DNA of 64,000 bases from Dillenia suffruticosa (taxonomy: Eukaryota > Streptophyta > Magnoliopsida > Dilleniales > Dilleniaceae): contig JAVTVX010000016.1 in NCBI GenBank assembly GCA_033439265.1, positions 19,328,701 through 19,392,700 on the forward strand, written 5' to 3'. This document shows, piece after piece, positions 1 through 10,912 of the stretch (the stretch's first letter is position 1; each line of letters opens with the position of its first letter). Under the pieces are notes generated by a model. That model was not told the DNA's origin. It searched no databases and saw only the letters and a list, made by a program, of their open reading frames with translations. The position numbers and the translations under genes are program-made.

Positions 1-309
1 TGTTCTGTCAATGCTTTCTAATTTTTTATTTTGTGATTAGTTAGTCTTTTTTCCTTGCATAATATGTTAATTCCGTGCTGTCATTGTAGTTTGTAGAGCT
101 CATATCGAGGCATGCATTGGATTTAAGATGTTTATGTGTGATTTGGTTAAGTCGTGCGCAGACATTTCTCAAAATTGAAAAAGTGACAAAATTGGGAAAT
201 TTATTTTTCCTTTCTTTATGTATTTCAATTTCTCCAATTGATGAGAGTTGTTTTACTCTTGTGGGGACTGAGTGATTTTATGTTTGCCACTTGCTCAACT
301 GACTTGGCT

Positions 310-480
310 TGAAGCTGCCCTGATCCGGGTTGTGTGCATGGCCATCTTTGTATACCTTGTGGTTGCCGCAAGTTCGATTCTTGGGAAGCCCCATTTGTGC
401 CAAAGGGGTGCGCCGTCCTTTGAGGTAAACCCAGTTTAATTGGGATGGGTTCTTAAACGAACCCCCAGGGCCAATTATTC
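310..480 (+). repeat. SINE-like repeat in a SEX4 intron
   Basis: This roughly 170-bp stretch is more GC-rich than its surroundings. It contains a B-box-like sequence (agttcgattc, about 371-380) inside a tRNA-like context, followed by a GC-rich body. It ends near a run of C residues. No clear flanking target duplication was found. The call as a SINE or other short non-autonomous element rests on the B-box resemblance and on memory of similar dispersed plant repeats. Confidence 0.4.
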
Positions 481-870
481 CTACCAGGAATCTTTTGCAT
501 CTGTGATTTACAAATAACTAGAGGATACTAGTTCTTTCAATTTTAGCTCAATCTCAGTTTCCCCATGATAAGAGTTAAAATTCTTCTAATTGTTTCTTCT
601 ACTTGTTGTACATTTTGCATTTTTCATGCATTTTCATACACCAAAACACATGTCCACATGACAAGGAACAGAAGGCCTTGCGAGGTTGTTATCATATTGT
701 TAACACATCCATTAACATCTGCTGTATTTATATGAAGGCTGTGATTTGAATTTGGGCATAAAAATGTGTCTATGTTTTATTAATATCTTCTTTCTTAAGG
801 GATTTCCTGAATGCCATTCAAGTTGTTAAAGTGGATTCTTGTTGATTTTTATTGGCACTGTTTTTCTAAG

Positions 871-3800
871 GCCATTTCTGGTTCTACTTCAACTGCTGGG
901 ATGAGCACTTCTGATTCAAAGGAGGAAAAATCTGATGTTTACAGTACTAATATGACTGAAGCCATGGGTGCTGGTAAGTGAGACACTCCAAGGTTTATGT
1001 TCATAGAATATTCCTGGATTGATTGATGTAGGTGAGCAGATGGTCTCTGCAGTTTTGACATGTGTGTTGCTTCAGTTTTCAAAATAGTTTTGTATTCATA
1101 TAAACTACAACAGACCATGAGGTGAAGCAAAGAGTCATTTTTAATGTAAGGGGCTGCTTGGCCAAGACAATTATCAACTCAGAAAGTTTGAGTCGGATGA
1201 GCATGCTTCATACACTATCACTCACCATATTGTTACTTGTCCTTTTGAGAAAAGATCGATTTAAATACGTTTGGCAGAAGCACCAGAGGGTTGTTTCTCA
1301 ACTGTTGTTTTAGCTCACCTTGTGTTTCTAAAATTTTCTGGTACAGTCTTGACCTACAGGCATGAATTAGGAATGAACTACAACTTCATTCAACCAGACT
1401 TGATTGTTGGGTCATGCCTACAGGTAACCTTGTACAAGTGGAGTTACAGCAAACAAAAACCATGTTTTCTTGATCAAACTAAATGACTTCTTCTTTCGCC
1501 TTTTATTTTCACACAGAAACCTGAAGATGTTGATATGCTCCGCAGTATTGGAGTTAGAACTATATTTTGTTTACAGCAGGATCCGGATCTTGAGTATCCT
1601 GAGATTTCTAGTGTGATACCATAGTCCAACTAAGAGCTTGTAGAAGATACGGCTGTAGCTCTTATTGAAATGGTTTTTGTGTATGTACACACACTCGTGC
1701 ACACATGTACATAAATATATATGTTTATGTTTGAGTGTGTTTTGGCTTGTGGTGGGCCTGGAGAGCCTTAGTATGCAGAGGGAGATGGGGGGTCAATCTG
1801 CCAAACTTTTTCAGTGGAGATTAATCCCCATATACCACTTTCCTCAAGTACCATAATGATCGACTGCTAAGAATTTGTAATGATATGCTGTACTGTACCT
1901 TAGACAAAATGCCTTAACTATTTTTCCAGATACTTTGGTGTTGATATCAATGCTATACGAGAATATGCTGCCACATTCGATGACATTCAACATATCCGAG
2001 CAGAAATCAGGTTATCTCTTTTGAAGTATTGCTTCCGTGTGAAGACATACTTCTTTTTGAACTTTTAAGGCATTTGGTACCTTGTGAATTGCCCTCAACC
2101 ATTTGTCGTAGTGATTGAGTAATCTTTTAACTCTTTGGTGCATTATGCTTGCTAAACAGCTCACATAGCAAAACATACGCCACAAGTTTTTTACTGCACA
2201 GCATTTTGTCAATGTAGTTAATGCAGTTATTTGTGCAATAGCAGATTGCAGGTTTCTTTTACTGTCGCAAAATTGTGTCTATCTATCTCTGCTTAGTTTA
2301 AGATTGTTCATTTATTTGTTGATCCAACTGAGGAATCTCGAAGATGACTTGATTGCGGTGACTTCACCATAATTTATAGAATCTGCTAACCTTGTTATGA
2401 TTTGAATTCACGTGCTGCAATCTTGTCTCTGCATATAGCAAACTAAATCGTGTTGCTGCAGGGACTTTGATGCATTTGATTTACGGATGCGGCTCCCGGC
2501 TGTTGTCAGCAAATTATACAAGGCAATAAATCGAAATGGGGGTGTAACCTATATACACTGCACTGCTGGACTTGGAAGAGCTCCTGCTGTTGCGGTACAC
2601 TTGTTAATTTTGTGTTTGGAATGTAACTCCGTATCTGGACTCCAAATTTGTAATGCATCTTGCTGTATTTAGTAATTTGCTGAGCAAGACAAGGTCCATT
2701 TTTGTGTTCCTGGACTACATTCATCAGCCATCCTCTTTTATTTTACTTTTCTGGTGTTTTTGTTGTACGCTACTGCTCCAAATTATGGCTGTGGATCAAA
2801 CAGGACTAGCCTTGACACTCTGATTGGGAAAGCCATAACAAGTTTTATGCCATAGAATGAATCCTTTGGTCTTAATTTTTTTTTTTCTTGATGAAGTGCA
2901 ACTTTTCAATGTTGATTAATGGTTATGGAATTGTTCATAATATGATATTATCTTTCCATATATAATGAAGCTGATGAAATTGATCCTTTTGTTCTGCCAA
3001 AGTACAGGCTATGGGCTGAAAGCTTCTTGTGAGTGGTCAAAAGATAGGTGTACCATGTAGAATTAGATTAATATGTATCAGGCCTTTAACAGATAATCTT
3101 GACACTTGGGCAGAAAATTTTCTTTAAATGTCATTGATTGAAAATCAATATCTTCAATGATGGATCTTGGTTGTCCTTTTCAAAATTTTCTGTGATGATT
3201 TGGACTAAAAAATAAATATAATGAGGACCTAAACTTAAGGCCTCTGTTTTTCAGTTTGTGCAGTTTAAAGAATTAGTGATTGTCCCCCAAAATCATTATT
3301 CTCAATCCTAATCAGCATCTTTTGCTTCTCCTATTAATTAATACGAAGAAACACTATTAAAACATTGTTGTTACTGGATCTTGTCATTATTTTTTTAGGT
3401 CTTCTGGTTTTCGATTTAATCTGCTGGGCTTGTTGTTTATTGCAGTTGGCATACATGTTTTGGGTTCAAGGCTACAAACTTAGCATAGCACACGATTTGT
3501 TACAGGTATTTTATGTTAAGTTTTTGTATTGGCATAATAATTAAATTTGAAGCATATGGCTAGTTCAACATTCTTCTCATGGGCTTTAAATCTCATTGCT
3601 ACCATCATTTGGTAACTTTGTCCGAGTCTTTAACATCCCTCCACTCGAATATATACAAGCAAAATTCGCCGGATGGGGGAATAAAATTTTTTTAAAACCC
3701 AATATGTAAATCATTTTGTATTACCTTTCTGAGCAAATGATCATGTTTCTAGTAAATCAATGCTAAAAAATGAATATGTATTGCTTGTTAAACATCCAAT

Positions 3801-6800
3801 GTTTCTTTTAAAGCAGCTAAATTGTCCTAATATGTACTGGTATTACCCTTGCAGAGCAAACGCTCAAGTTTCCCAAAAATTGATGCCATAAAAAATGCAA
3901 CTGCCGACATTGTGAGTCATCTTCTTTTCTTCTTACTTTTATTCACATAGAAGCTCAAAATCTAACTGTTGATTCATGTATCACTTCTGATTGCACTTTT
4001 TAAAAAATAAAATAAAATTCTGTAGATATAATATTATATATATATTTCAAGCTATAACTTTGGTTCTGGTTTCTCCCTCTTTGTATTAACTGGATTCCTA
4101 ATTAAAGCTTACAGCACTCAGAAAGAAGCTTGTGAGTTTCAAGTGGAAAGGTGACAATTGTTCATCTGTTGGGATCTCTGGACTTGATATTGGATGGGGC
4201 CAGGTGAGGATCTTCTAGAAAATTAGGGCTTGCTGACAATTATAACAAATCTTGGTTTATTGCCAGTTTGTGAGAAGACTATTGCCGTATAGTTATTCTA
4301 CTGTGCTAGGACATTCAATGTTGCAAAGTGTGCAGTGTATAATTGTGATTCACAGGTAAATTTTCAGAGGGCTGAAGAGACAACTGATTCTTCTACCATG
4401 GGTGACTTTATACCTCTGCAGCCCTAAGGGCGACAAACGAGAGTTACATTTTATGAACAAGCTTGTGTTTGGCTTGTAAAAGGTTGACTCAGTCTTGAAA
4501 AGGGTCAAGCCGCGGCCTCAGTTTAAAGCTAGTTTGCCAAGCTTGAATGCTTCAATCTTGATTAGGCTTACTAACATGATCATTCAGAGGCTTCAGTTAA
4601 TAATATGTTTCACTTGTGGACATTTCACATATATGATAAGTATTTTGAGTCTTTTTTTTAACTAAATAACGCATAAAGATGATAGTAGAATATTGACACT
4701 TGAAGGACCCAACCATGCAATTTGTTAATTATTTCTTGGTAGTTAACAAAAATTTATAGATGTGCGGGTTGGCAAGCTCAAGCTGAGCTTGAGCTAGTAA
4801 GGAGCCAAGGATATGAGTCCTGATACAAGATCTAGTCAATGGATACTCTGCAGGGAATTCTTCTCTTCCCTTGTTAGAGCTTTTCCTCTCTTAGAACCTA
4901 GTTTCGACAGTTGGGATCTTGTTCCCTGACAAGTTTCCTACCACACATTTTTATGAGAATTAGACTCATTTTTTTTTTGTTGATCATAGTCCTTTTAAAT
5001 AGTAAAAACTAAACTTTACAATAAAATAGAATTCTTAGTAAAAACAAACAGTTAAAATCATTTCTAATATAAATAATTTCAAAACTAAGATAATTACTAT
5101 TTTTAAAAGGATATGTATCAACTAAAATAAAGAAACTTTTATTTTTCTAAAATATTTTCTTTTTATTAGTTTCTAAATATTCTCTTTGAAGATCTCTTTC
5201 TAATGATATGCACTTTGTAGAATAATTCTTTTCATAATATCTAAGTGCATATCATTACTCTCTTCCTGGACAAAAAGTTTGTCCTCAAGCTCGAATTCAA
5301 GATGGGTCTTCTCTCAATTCTTCAAGAACTTTCAAGAAACCTCATCCCCTATCCTCTTCTTTGGACTTTAACATACTTTGCTTAGCCTCTTCAAGTTCAT
5401 GACAGAGAGCTGCCCATTGTCCTAGAAATTCTTGCTCAACAGCTCTACTTGCTGCAGCCTCTTGTTCTGCAGCCGCTTTCAATCCTTTAATTCCTTCTTC
5501 GACAGCAGTAATGTTGAGCATAAGTCCTTCAACACTTTCATTTGCCACTCTCTCTTTTTCTTCAAGTTGCTCGATATGCAGCTTCCTTTGGCTGAGATCC
5601 TTTGCCTGAGCCTCCACTTGCTCTTTAATTGAAGTTGAAGACCCAGCCCCAGCAATGGTTTCCTTTCTCTGCCCATATGTTCCCATGCATCAGATATCTG
5701 GCCATCATCTGCTTCATGAATGATCATTATAGCACCACCATATCTATGGGCCTCTCGCTTTATATCATCCTTCAGCCGAGCTTCCATCCTCTTCACTCTC
5801 TTGCAATCAATCCCCCTGTACTCCAGCATGTTTTTATTTGGTCTTTCAACCTCACGAAGCACAGATGGTTTGCCATCGATAAAGATCATGGACTCCTCTC
5901 TCATATTATGTCAAAGCACAGGGAGGCCACCTCTTGAGCTGCCTATCCTTTGAATGACAGATTGAATCCCATCAATTGTTGGATTTGCGGCACCAATTAC
6001 ATGAAACCCAGGCACCTCTCCTTTTTTCCTCGCAGCACCACACTCATCTCATGTGGACGACTATCAGAAGATTCAGCGATCTTGGGAAGAGATGGTTTCA
6101 AGCTTGCATAACCAAGTGCTCCCATAGGATCTCTACGAAGCAACCTTCGAAGTATACCACGCAATTCTGGCCTAACTTGGAGGTAAAAGTGAGCATGCAT
6201 CAAGCATGCTTGGAGGTAACTTGCTTCCTTTGCAAGTTGAAAGGAGGTAATGAAATTACCCATTGTGCAAGCTCTTGCCACATCTTGTGCAAATAACACT
6301 TCTGGGGTTAGTCTCATCTCCATTGTCATCCTTGCACGATCGAGTGAGAGTTCTGCATGTTCAACCCTATAGCCAGGATGCTTGTCCAGTTGAAAAGTGC
6401 ATAGAATCCCTCCACGAAGCCCTCACCCTTCGTATACTCACACAATTCATGCATGGCAATGATATGTAATGTTGTCATCTGCTCCAGCATTTTACTAGCC
6501 TCTAGGTTAAAAATGTGCTGCATCCTAAGGTCCTTTTGTATAGCCCGCATCCAATCCCAGAGGAAGTTATATGTGCCAAGGAACTTTTCATCATAAGATA
6601 ATTTCAGTTCTTGGGTATCCTCAAGCAGTGCTTTGCTTTGCAAACTTGCCTTGCAGTTGCAGTTTTTATGGCAGAATGGACATGCTGCAACAACTGCTTC
6701 CTTTGAAAGTAGGGGGTACCTGGGAGTGGTAGTCCCTCCTGCTTGACCAATGCTTCTACACCATGCTACTTCTGCACCATGCTCTAATTTATGCCTTTCT

Positions 6801-9800
6801 TTTTGCTGAAGAATATCGGTTTCCAGCATTTGGACATTTTTGTGTGTATTGGTTGAGTTCTAGAGGAACAGGCAAATGGGAGTTTCTTGGGGGCTTAGAA
6901 ACTGAAATTTCAATGTGAAAGCCCTCTTTCCCAAAGGCTTCAAATTCTGGAGCTCCTTCTGCCGCAGCCTTCATCAGACAAGGCAGCAAGCTCACCTCAT
7001 CTGGGCTTAGAAATTCACTCTTTCTTTTATATGAGTAATCATAACAACGGAATTGGTGTTGCCATCAACTGAGACCTTGGAGCTACAAATGCCTTCCTTT
7101 GAATTGCTTCCGATCTTTAAAACTGCATCTGAATAAGGAAGTGAGCCAGCATTTGGATTATAAACTTCAGAAACAGCAACTTCCTTGATTATCATGTTTT
7201 GATCCCTAATGGAATAACTAGAAATCAGATTCTTTTTATGTGTAGTACAAGCCACATGGACCTCTTCCAAAGAAAGATCAGTATCTTGGGGCTTGGACTG
7301 ATTCACTTCAAAATTTGTGGCTTCTCTCTTTCCCACATTCTTAGATGTTTCCTCCACAGAATACCTTTAACCATCAGCAATTGAAAGCTGAAGGTATTGC
7401 CCAAACTTATTATATTCATAGCTATTAAAGTCAGTGTACTTTTTGGGGATCACGGTCCTTCCTTCCAACAGACTACTCCTTCTTCCCCTTGGTTTGCAAG
7501 GGTGTGGCTGCTGCTCCTCACCCCTTGAGCCTTTCAGCGCCCCTTTACCTCTCGCAAAAACCCTTCTGTCTACAAGATTAGTGTTGTTTGCTGTTGCTGC
7601 ATCAACTTCATGTTGGATTGTTGGAGTCCCTCGAACCTAGCCAATTGTTGCGCCATTCGCTGCTCCCTTTGCTGCTCGATTTGCTGCTTGTATTTCCTCA
7701 TGAATCTCTTCATCCAACTAAACCATTCTACAAAGTTTTTCATGATAGCCGGCTCTGATACCAAATTGATAAGAATCCTGTTACAGGATCTGGTCAATGG
7801 ATACTCTGTAAGGAATTCCTCTCTTCTCATGTTAGAGTTTTCCCTCTCTTAGACCTTAGGCTTGACGGGAGGGAACTTGTTTCCTAACAAGTTTTCTACC
7901 ACATTTATTTTATAAGAATTACACTTATTTCTTTATTGATCATCCCCCTTTAAATAGGAAAACTAGGATTTACAATAAAATAAAATTCTTACTAAAAACA
8001 AAATTCTAAAATAATTTCTAATATGAAGAATTTCAAAATTAAGATAACTACTATTTTTAAAAAGATAGCTATCAAGTAAAATAAGAAAACCATTATTTTT
8101 CTAAAATATTTCCTTTTTACTAGTTTTCAAATATTCTCTTAGAAAATTTCTTTTCAATGATATTTACTTTCTAGAATAATTCTTTCCATTGATATCCAAG
8201 TGCATATCACCAAACTCTAGCTTAGTTGATCTCTACTAAGCTGTTACAGTTCAAATGGAGCTCAAGCTTGTTTAACCTTTATTATTAAATGAGGGAACCC
8301 ACTGGTTTGGTGTTTGGATTCGGCACAAATTTACATTTCCTACGCATGAAATATTACCATGGGAAGCTGAGGTACATGGATAGAATTTAAATTTTAACCA
8401 GTTCACTACCCCATTCTCTGTAGATAGTTACTATTTGATTCTCTTTGTGCTCTTCCATAGTTTTCTCTTTTGCATCTAAGAATTCCTAGTTTTTCTCTCA
8501 TACTCGATCCCTCTTGCTTTATCCCTTTCTCATTGTGGGCCTAACTTCCACACACACAACTTGTGCAAACTTGGCTTAGAATTTTTGTAACTTTAGCATT
8601 TATTATACATGCTATTTACTCTCTAGCTTGAAACAAGTGCCCAAAGTGATGTGTTCAGATTCTCCAACAACAATACTGTATTTTGTTGCTTGTAGCTTTT
8701 AATGTTCATCTGGTCCTCATAATAATATGAAGTATACTCAACTCTGAACAGTATGACTGCTAAAGTTAGTAAGTTAATCCCTATACAATATACTCCTATA
8801 AACGGAAGCTGTTAAACCATAACAATGTTTATTTTTGTTGTTTGCCTAAATATTTCCATAATTTCTACTTGCTTTGGCCCTATTTATGTGCATTCTGAAG
8901 CTACATTTACTTTTAGCCAAAATATTTATAAAATAGGATAGCCTTTAGAATTGGTGCTTCGATCTATTGTCTGCCTACCATAAGAGTCTGATCTTAAGAT
9001 CATGGTTGTTCCTGTTTTTCCTTAAGAAATTCAAATGGGTTTTGTGCTTTAGTCAATAGTAAAGTACTTGCTGTACATACTCTGTCAACTTCTACCCACC
9101 CTTCCTGAGTGCATCATATTATTTTCTTCAATGAATCTAGTTCTAGCCTATTCTAAGCATAATTTTGTCTCCTTGTCTCTTGCCTTGCTCAATACAGAGG
9201 ATTTTCAGGGACAATATTTGCCAGCTGTCCTTACATACCTATGATTTTGTATTGTTACCAAACACAGAGAGTTCAGAGAGCAAAATACATTTGCCACGTT
9301 CTATATATCATGATTTACTGGATGCTCTGGCTCCATGATTCACTAAATAAAGACTCTGGCACATCACACGGATTGAACATTGAAACACTTAGGCATATTG
9401 TGCCTTGTGGATGTCTTAAGGAGCTCGCATGATGTCAATCATATGTTCTGCTGTCCCTTCATGGATATAGTCTTCTTTGTCTTTCTTCACAAGAGAAAAA
9501 GCATGACTGATACATATTTCTAGCTTGCTGCCAATTAGCTTTTTGAGTGCAATTTAGAGTTATCAGTTCAGAGAAGTTGTCTGGAAGGGTGGAAAACAGG
9601 GGAAGAAACTATGGTACCACACATGAAGTTTTATATAAAGTTCTCTGTCTTGCTACTTTACAGCTTAGCTTCCATGGCTGAGGAAGATGGCAGTTCTTAC
9701 ATAAGATCTGTTTGTCTTGATTTGGTCCAGACTGTAGTGTCATTTTTGCATCTCTGGGGAGATCTCATGCTTTACTAATCTAAAAATAACTTACGGTTGT

Positions 9801-10912
9801 TTGCAGATAATTCTTTTGGAATATGATAAACATCGGGGTTTGTGGGTTCTGGAAAGGAAATTGCCTGTAAGTTTATTTTCATGAAACTACCTATGTACCT
9901 TGTCTTTATTTTAGTTTAGGGTTAGACATTGAACACTTCATCTCAAAATCCCACAATTGTCTTTGTCAAAGCTTTACTACCATGACTTGATCATGTTTTA
10001 TGGAAGGCCACAGCTTGTGTTTCATCCACTCTGGGTTAACAGTTCTCAATTCTGTGGATACTGTATACCACAACCCAATTGTCTGAAATCTTTAACCTTT
10101 ATCTTGATTGAACAGGAAGGACGGTTTGAATACAAGTATGTAGTAGATGAGGAGTGGGTATGTAATAAGGATGAGCCTATTACTGCTCCCAACAGAGATG
10201 GCCATGTTAACAATTATGTCCAAGTAAGTTTTTTAATACCTCTATAGTGTTGTTTATTCCAATACAAGAAAGGGTGGAGGGGGAAGAGAACACTAGCTAC
10301 TATGTCAGGTGTTACCATAAGGACTTTTACCCTAAAAAATGTCGTATTTGAAACATAACTACTGTCCATAATAGAGCCCATCAGGCATTGATGATAGCCT
10401 CAAGAAAGTGATGGTGGTCCAACACCCATTTGTAAGTGGTTTCACACCTGTGCCCATAAGGACTTTTACCCTAAAAAATGTCTTATTTGAAACATAACTA
10501 CTGTCCATAATAGAGCCCATCAGGCATTGATGATAGCCTCAAGAAAGTGATGGTGGTCCAACACCCATTTGAAAGTGGCTTCACACCTGTGCCCTTGCGA
10601 ATGTAAGGGATATCAATGCGGTTGCCACTAAGCTCCCACCTCTGTGGTCTGTGGTGTTGTTCGGCCCCCTGCATTCAGCAATATTTCAATGTCATATACG
10701 CTGATGTGATGATAAAAAAACTGAACTGATGGATTTCTCTGCCCATGTATTCTTCTTTGTCGTTCGTTCAGGTTTCGATCCCTGAACCAAACAGTAATAG
10801 GACTGTGCTTAGGGAGAGGTTAACTGGTGATGATCCTGATCTTACAAGGTATGAAAGACTTCAAATTTTACAGTTTCTTGAAGTTTATCCACATCCAGAC
10901 CATGAGGACTGA
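871..10912 (+). CDS. SEX4: Phosphoglucan phosphatase SEX4/DSP4 (5' end outside the window)
   Basis: This is a plastid dual-specificity phosphatase that removes phosphate from glucans during starch breakdown (known for the family). Exons: 871-973, 1347-1423, 1517-1593, 1930-2010, 2462-2594, 3446-3505, 3855-3911, 4108-4203, 9807-9866, 10116-10223, 10772-10912. All joins keep frame with GT-AG borders, giving 330 residues and a TGA stop. The order is a linker, the DSP domain with catalytic motif [10 protein letters not shown] (the HCxxGxxRAP loop of SEX4; Cys at visible residue 146), then a CBM48 glucan-binding module (SGLDIGWGQ through [11 protein letters not shown]) and a short C-terminal helix. 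Arabidopsis SEX4 is about 379 residues, so the missing part is the transit peptide and N-terminus, encoded upstream. The 5.6-kb intron 4204-9806 contains an LTR element. No frame break was seen in the exons. LSF1/LSF2 are less likely because the phosphatase and CBM48 order and the sequence match SEX4. Confidence 0.93.
4814..5254 (-). repeat. 3' LTR of the gene-capturing element
   Basis: It aligns over its whole length with 7767-8209, sharing the run from ggatactctg through tgatcat, ttacaataaaat and the terminal gtgcatatca. The outer end is decayed (tgagtcctgatac versus tgataagaatcctg in the partner). Confidence 0.85.
5255..5268 (-). other. Polypurine tract of the gene-capturing element
   Basis: On the - strand this reads CCAGGAAGAGAGTA and directly precedes the LTR start TGATATGCAC, the place expected for the plus-strand primer of an LTR element. 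Confidence 0.6.
5342..5686 (-). other. Captured or unidentified coiled-coil coding segment
   Basis: An open frame of about 115 codons on the - strand ends with TAG close to the purine tract. The peptide is rich in E, A, K, Q and L with heptad-like spacing (for example [20 protein letters not shown]), so a coiled coil is likely. It follows directly on the paladin-like segment, in a different frame. It does not look like gag, protease, RT or integrase, and I do not recognise the donor gene. It may be a fourth captured fragment. Confidence 0.45.
5675..6176 (-). pseudogene. Captured fragment of a plant paladin-like phosphatase gene
   Basis: Read on the - strand, the segment encodes first [20 protein letters not shown] (about 6130-6070), then after a frame change [16 protein letters not shown] (about 5990-5940). 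After an in-frame stop it continues with [35 protein letters not shown] and [14 protein letters not shown] (5904-5677). These match the repeated phosphatase-like units of plant paladin proteins, as I recall that family. The family's usual length is over 1,200 residues, so this is a small internal piece. Frameshifts and a stop show it is not functional as a phosphatase. Confidence 0.75.
6186..6613 (-). pseudogene. Captured fragment of a SAC3/GANP-family gene
   Basis: The - strand encodes [40 protein letters not shown] and [17 protein letters not shown], then jumps by a one-frame shift to [16 protein letters not shown] and [16 protein letters not shown] through [11 protein letters not shown]. 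This is the core of the SAC3 domain of plant SAC3 proteins, which act in nuclear mRNA export in the TREX-2 complex. The segment that normally lies between KGEGF and YALL.LDKHPGY (several tens of residues) is absent. The coding text otherwise runs without introns, which suggests capture from RNA. It joins the paladin-like segment in frame at about 6180. Confidence 0.82.
6635..6721 (-). pseudogene. Captured zinc-finger fragment of a JmjC (JMJ25/IBM1-type) demethylase gene
   Basis: The - strand encodes [20 protein letters not shown] followed by [10 protein letters not shown]. This is the cysteine-rich block (CPxCxxNCNCKxCL) that precedes the JmjC domain in plant KDM3-type H3K9 demethylases. One expected cysteine of the NCNCKACL block is a serine here. 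Only about 30 residues are clear. They lie in the same open frame as the SAC3-like part (residues 37-65 of a 167-codon frame starting at 6829), so the two host-gene fragments are fused. Confidence 0.72.
7007..7357 (-). other. Unidentified open frame inside the gene-capturing element
   Basis: A 116-codon - strand frame with normal amino-acid composition (key words [19 protein letters not shown] and [19 protein letters not shown]). It is not recognisable as a retrotransposon protein. Its position between the leader and the captured fragments, and its plain coding character, make a further captured exon possible. I cannot name a donor gene. Confidence 0.35.
7570..7746 (-). other. Leader-proximal Gln-rich open frame of the LTR element
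   Basis: Directly after the primer-binding site, the - strand reads [20 protein letters not shown] followed by a stretch rich in Q, R and E ([20 protein letters not shown]). Such short glutamine-rich heads are common at the start of Ty3-type gag frames. It ends at a stop at about 7570 with no capsid domain, so it is at most a remnant of gag. Confidence 0.45.
7751..7763 (-). other. Primer-binding site (initiator Met tRNA) of the gene-capturing element
   Basis: On the - strand this reads TGGTATCAGAGCC, the standard plant LTR-element primer site complementary to initiator tRNA-Met. It lies three bases inside the 5' LTR. Confidence 0.9.
7767..8209 (-). repeat. 5' LTR of the gene-capturing element
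   Basis: 443 bp, TG...CA-bounded on the - strand, paired with 4814-5254 and adjoining the primer-binding site. Confidence 0.87.
8210..9806. other. SEX4 intron remainder, no gene seen
   Basis: About 1.6 kb of AT-rich intron sequence to the right of the LTR element, before the exon at 9807. I see no coding similarity or structured repeat in it. Confidence 0.7.
10316..10593. repeat. Two-copy tandem repeat of 139 bp in the last SEX4 intron
   Basis: The block starting cataaggacttttaccctaa at 10316 is repeated almost perfectly from 10455. By eye only a few positions differ (for example gtcgtattt versus gtcttattt). The high identity implies a fairly recent local duplication. Confidence 0.93.

Larger units (their letters stand above)
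4814..8209 (-). mobile_element. Non-autonomous LTR retrotransposon carrying host-gene fragments
   Basis: Two related repeats of about 441 and 443 bp (4814-5254 and 7767-8209) begin TGATATGCACTT and end with TATCA or a decayed equivalent when read on the - strand. A primer-binding site complementary to initiator-Met tRNA lies just inside the right repeat, and a purine tract lies just inside the left one. The internal 2.5 kb shows no reverse transcriptase, integrase, RNase H or protease. It instead carries fragments resembling a JmjC demethylase zinc finger, SAC3 and paladin, plus two unidentified coding-like stretches. The LTRs differ at many positions, so the insertion is not recent. No convincing target-site duplication was found. 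The organisation resembles gene-transducing LTR elements such as maize Bs1 (comparison from knowledge). Confidence 0.85.

Noticed and set aside
371-380. tRNA gene suggested by the B-box-like word
   Set aside because: No cloverleaf can be drawn by eye around it; treated as a SINE-like repeat.
5629-6296. + strand open frames over the captured gene fragments
   Set aside because: Shadows of the - strand frames that carry the recognisable domains.
4809-8214. Target-site duplication for the gene-capturing LTR element
   Set aside because: Flanks ggata and ccaaa do not match; the left end is decayed, so no duplication is claimed.
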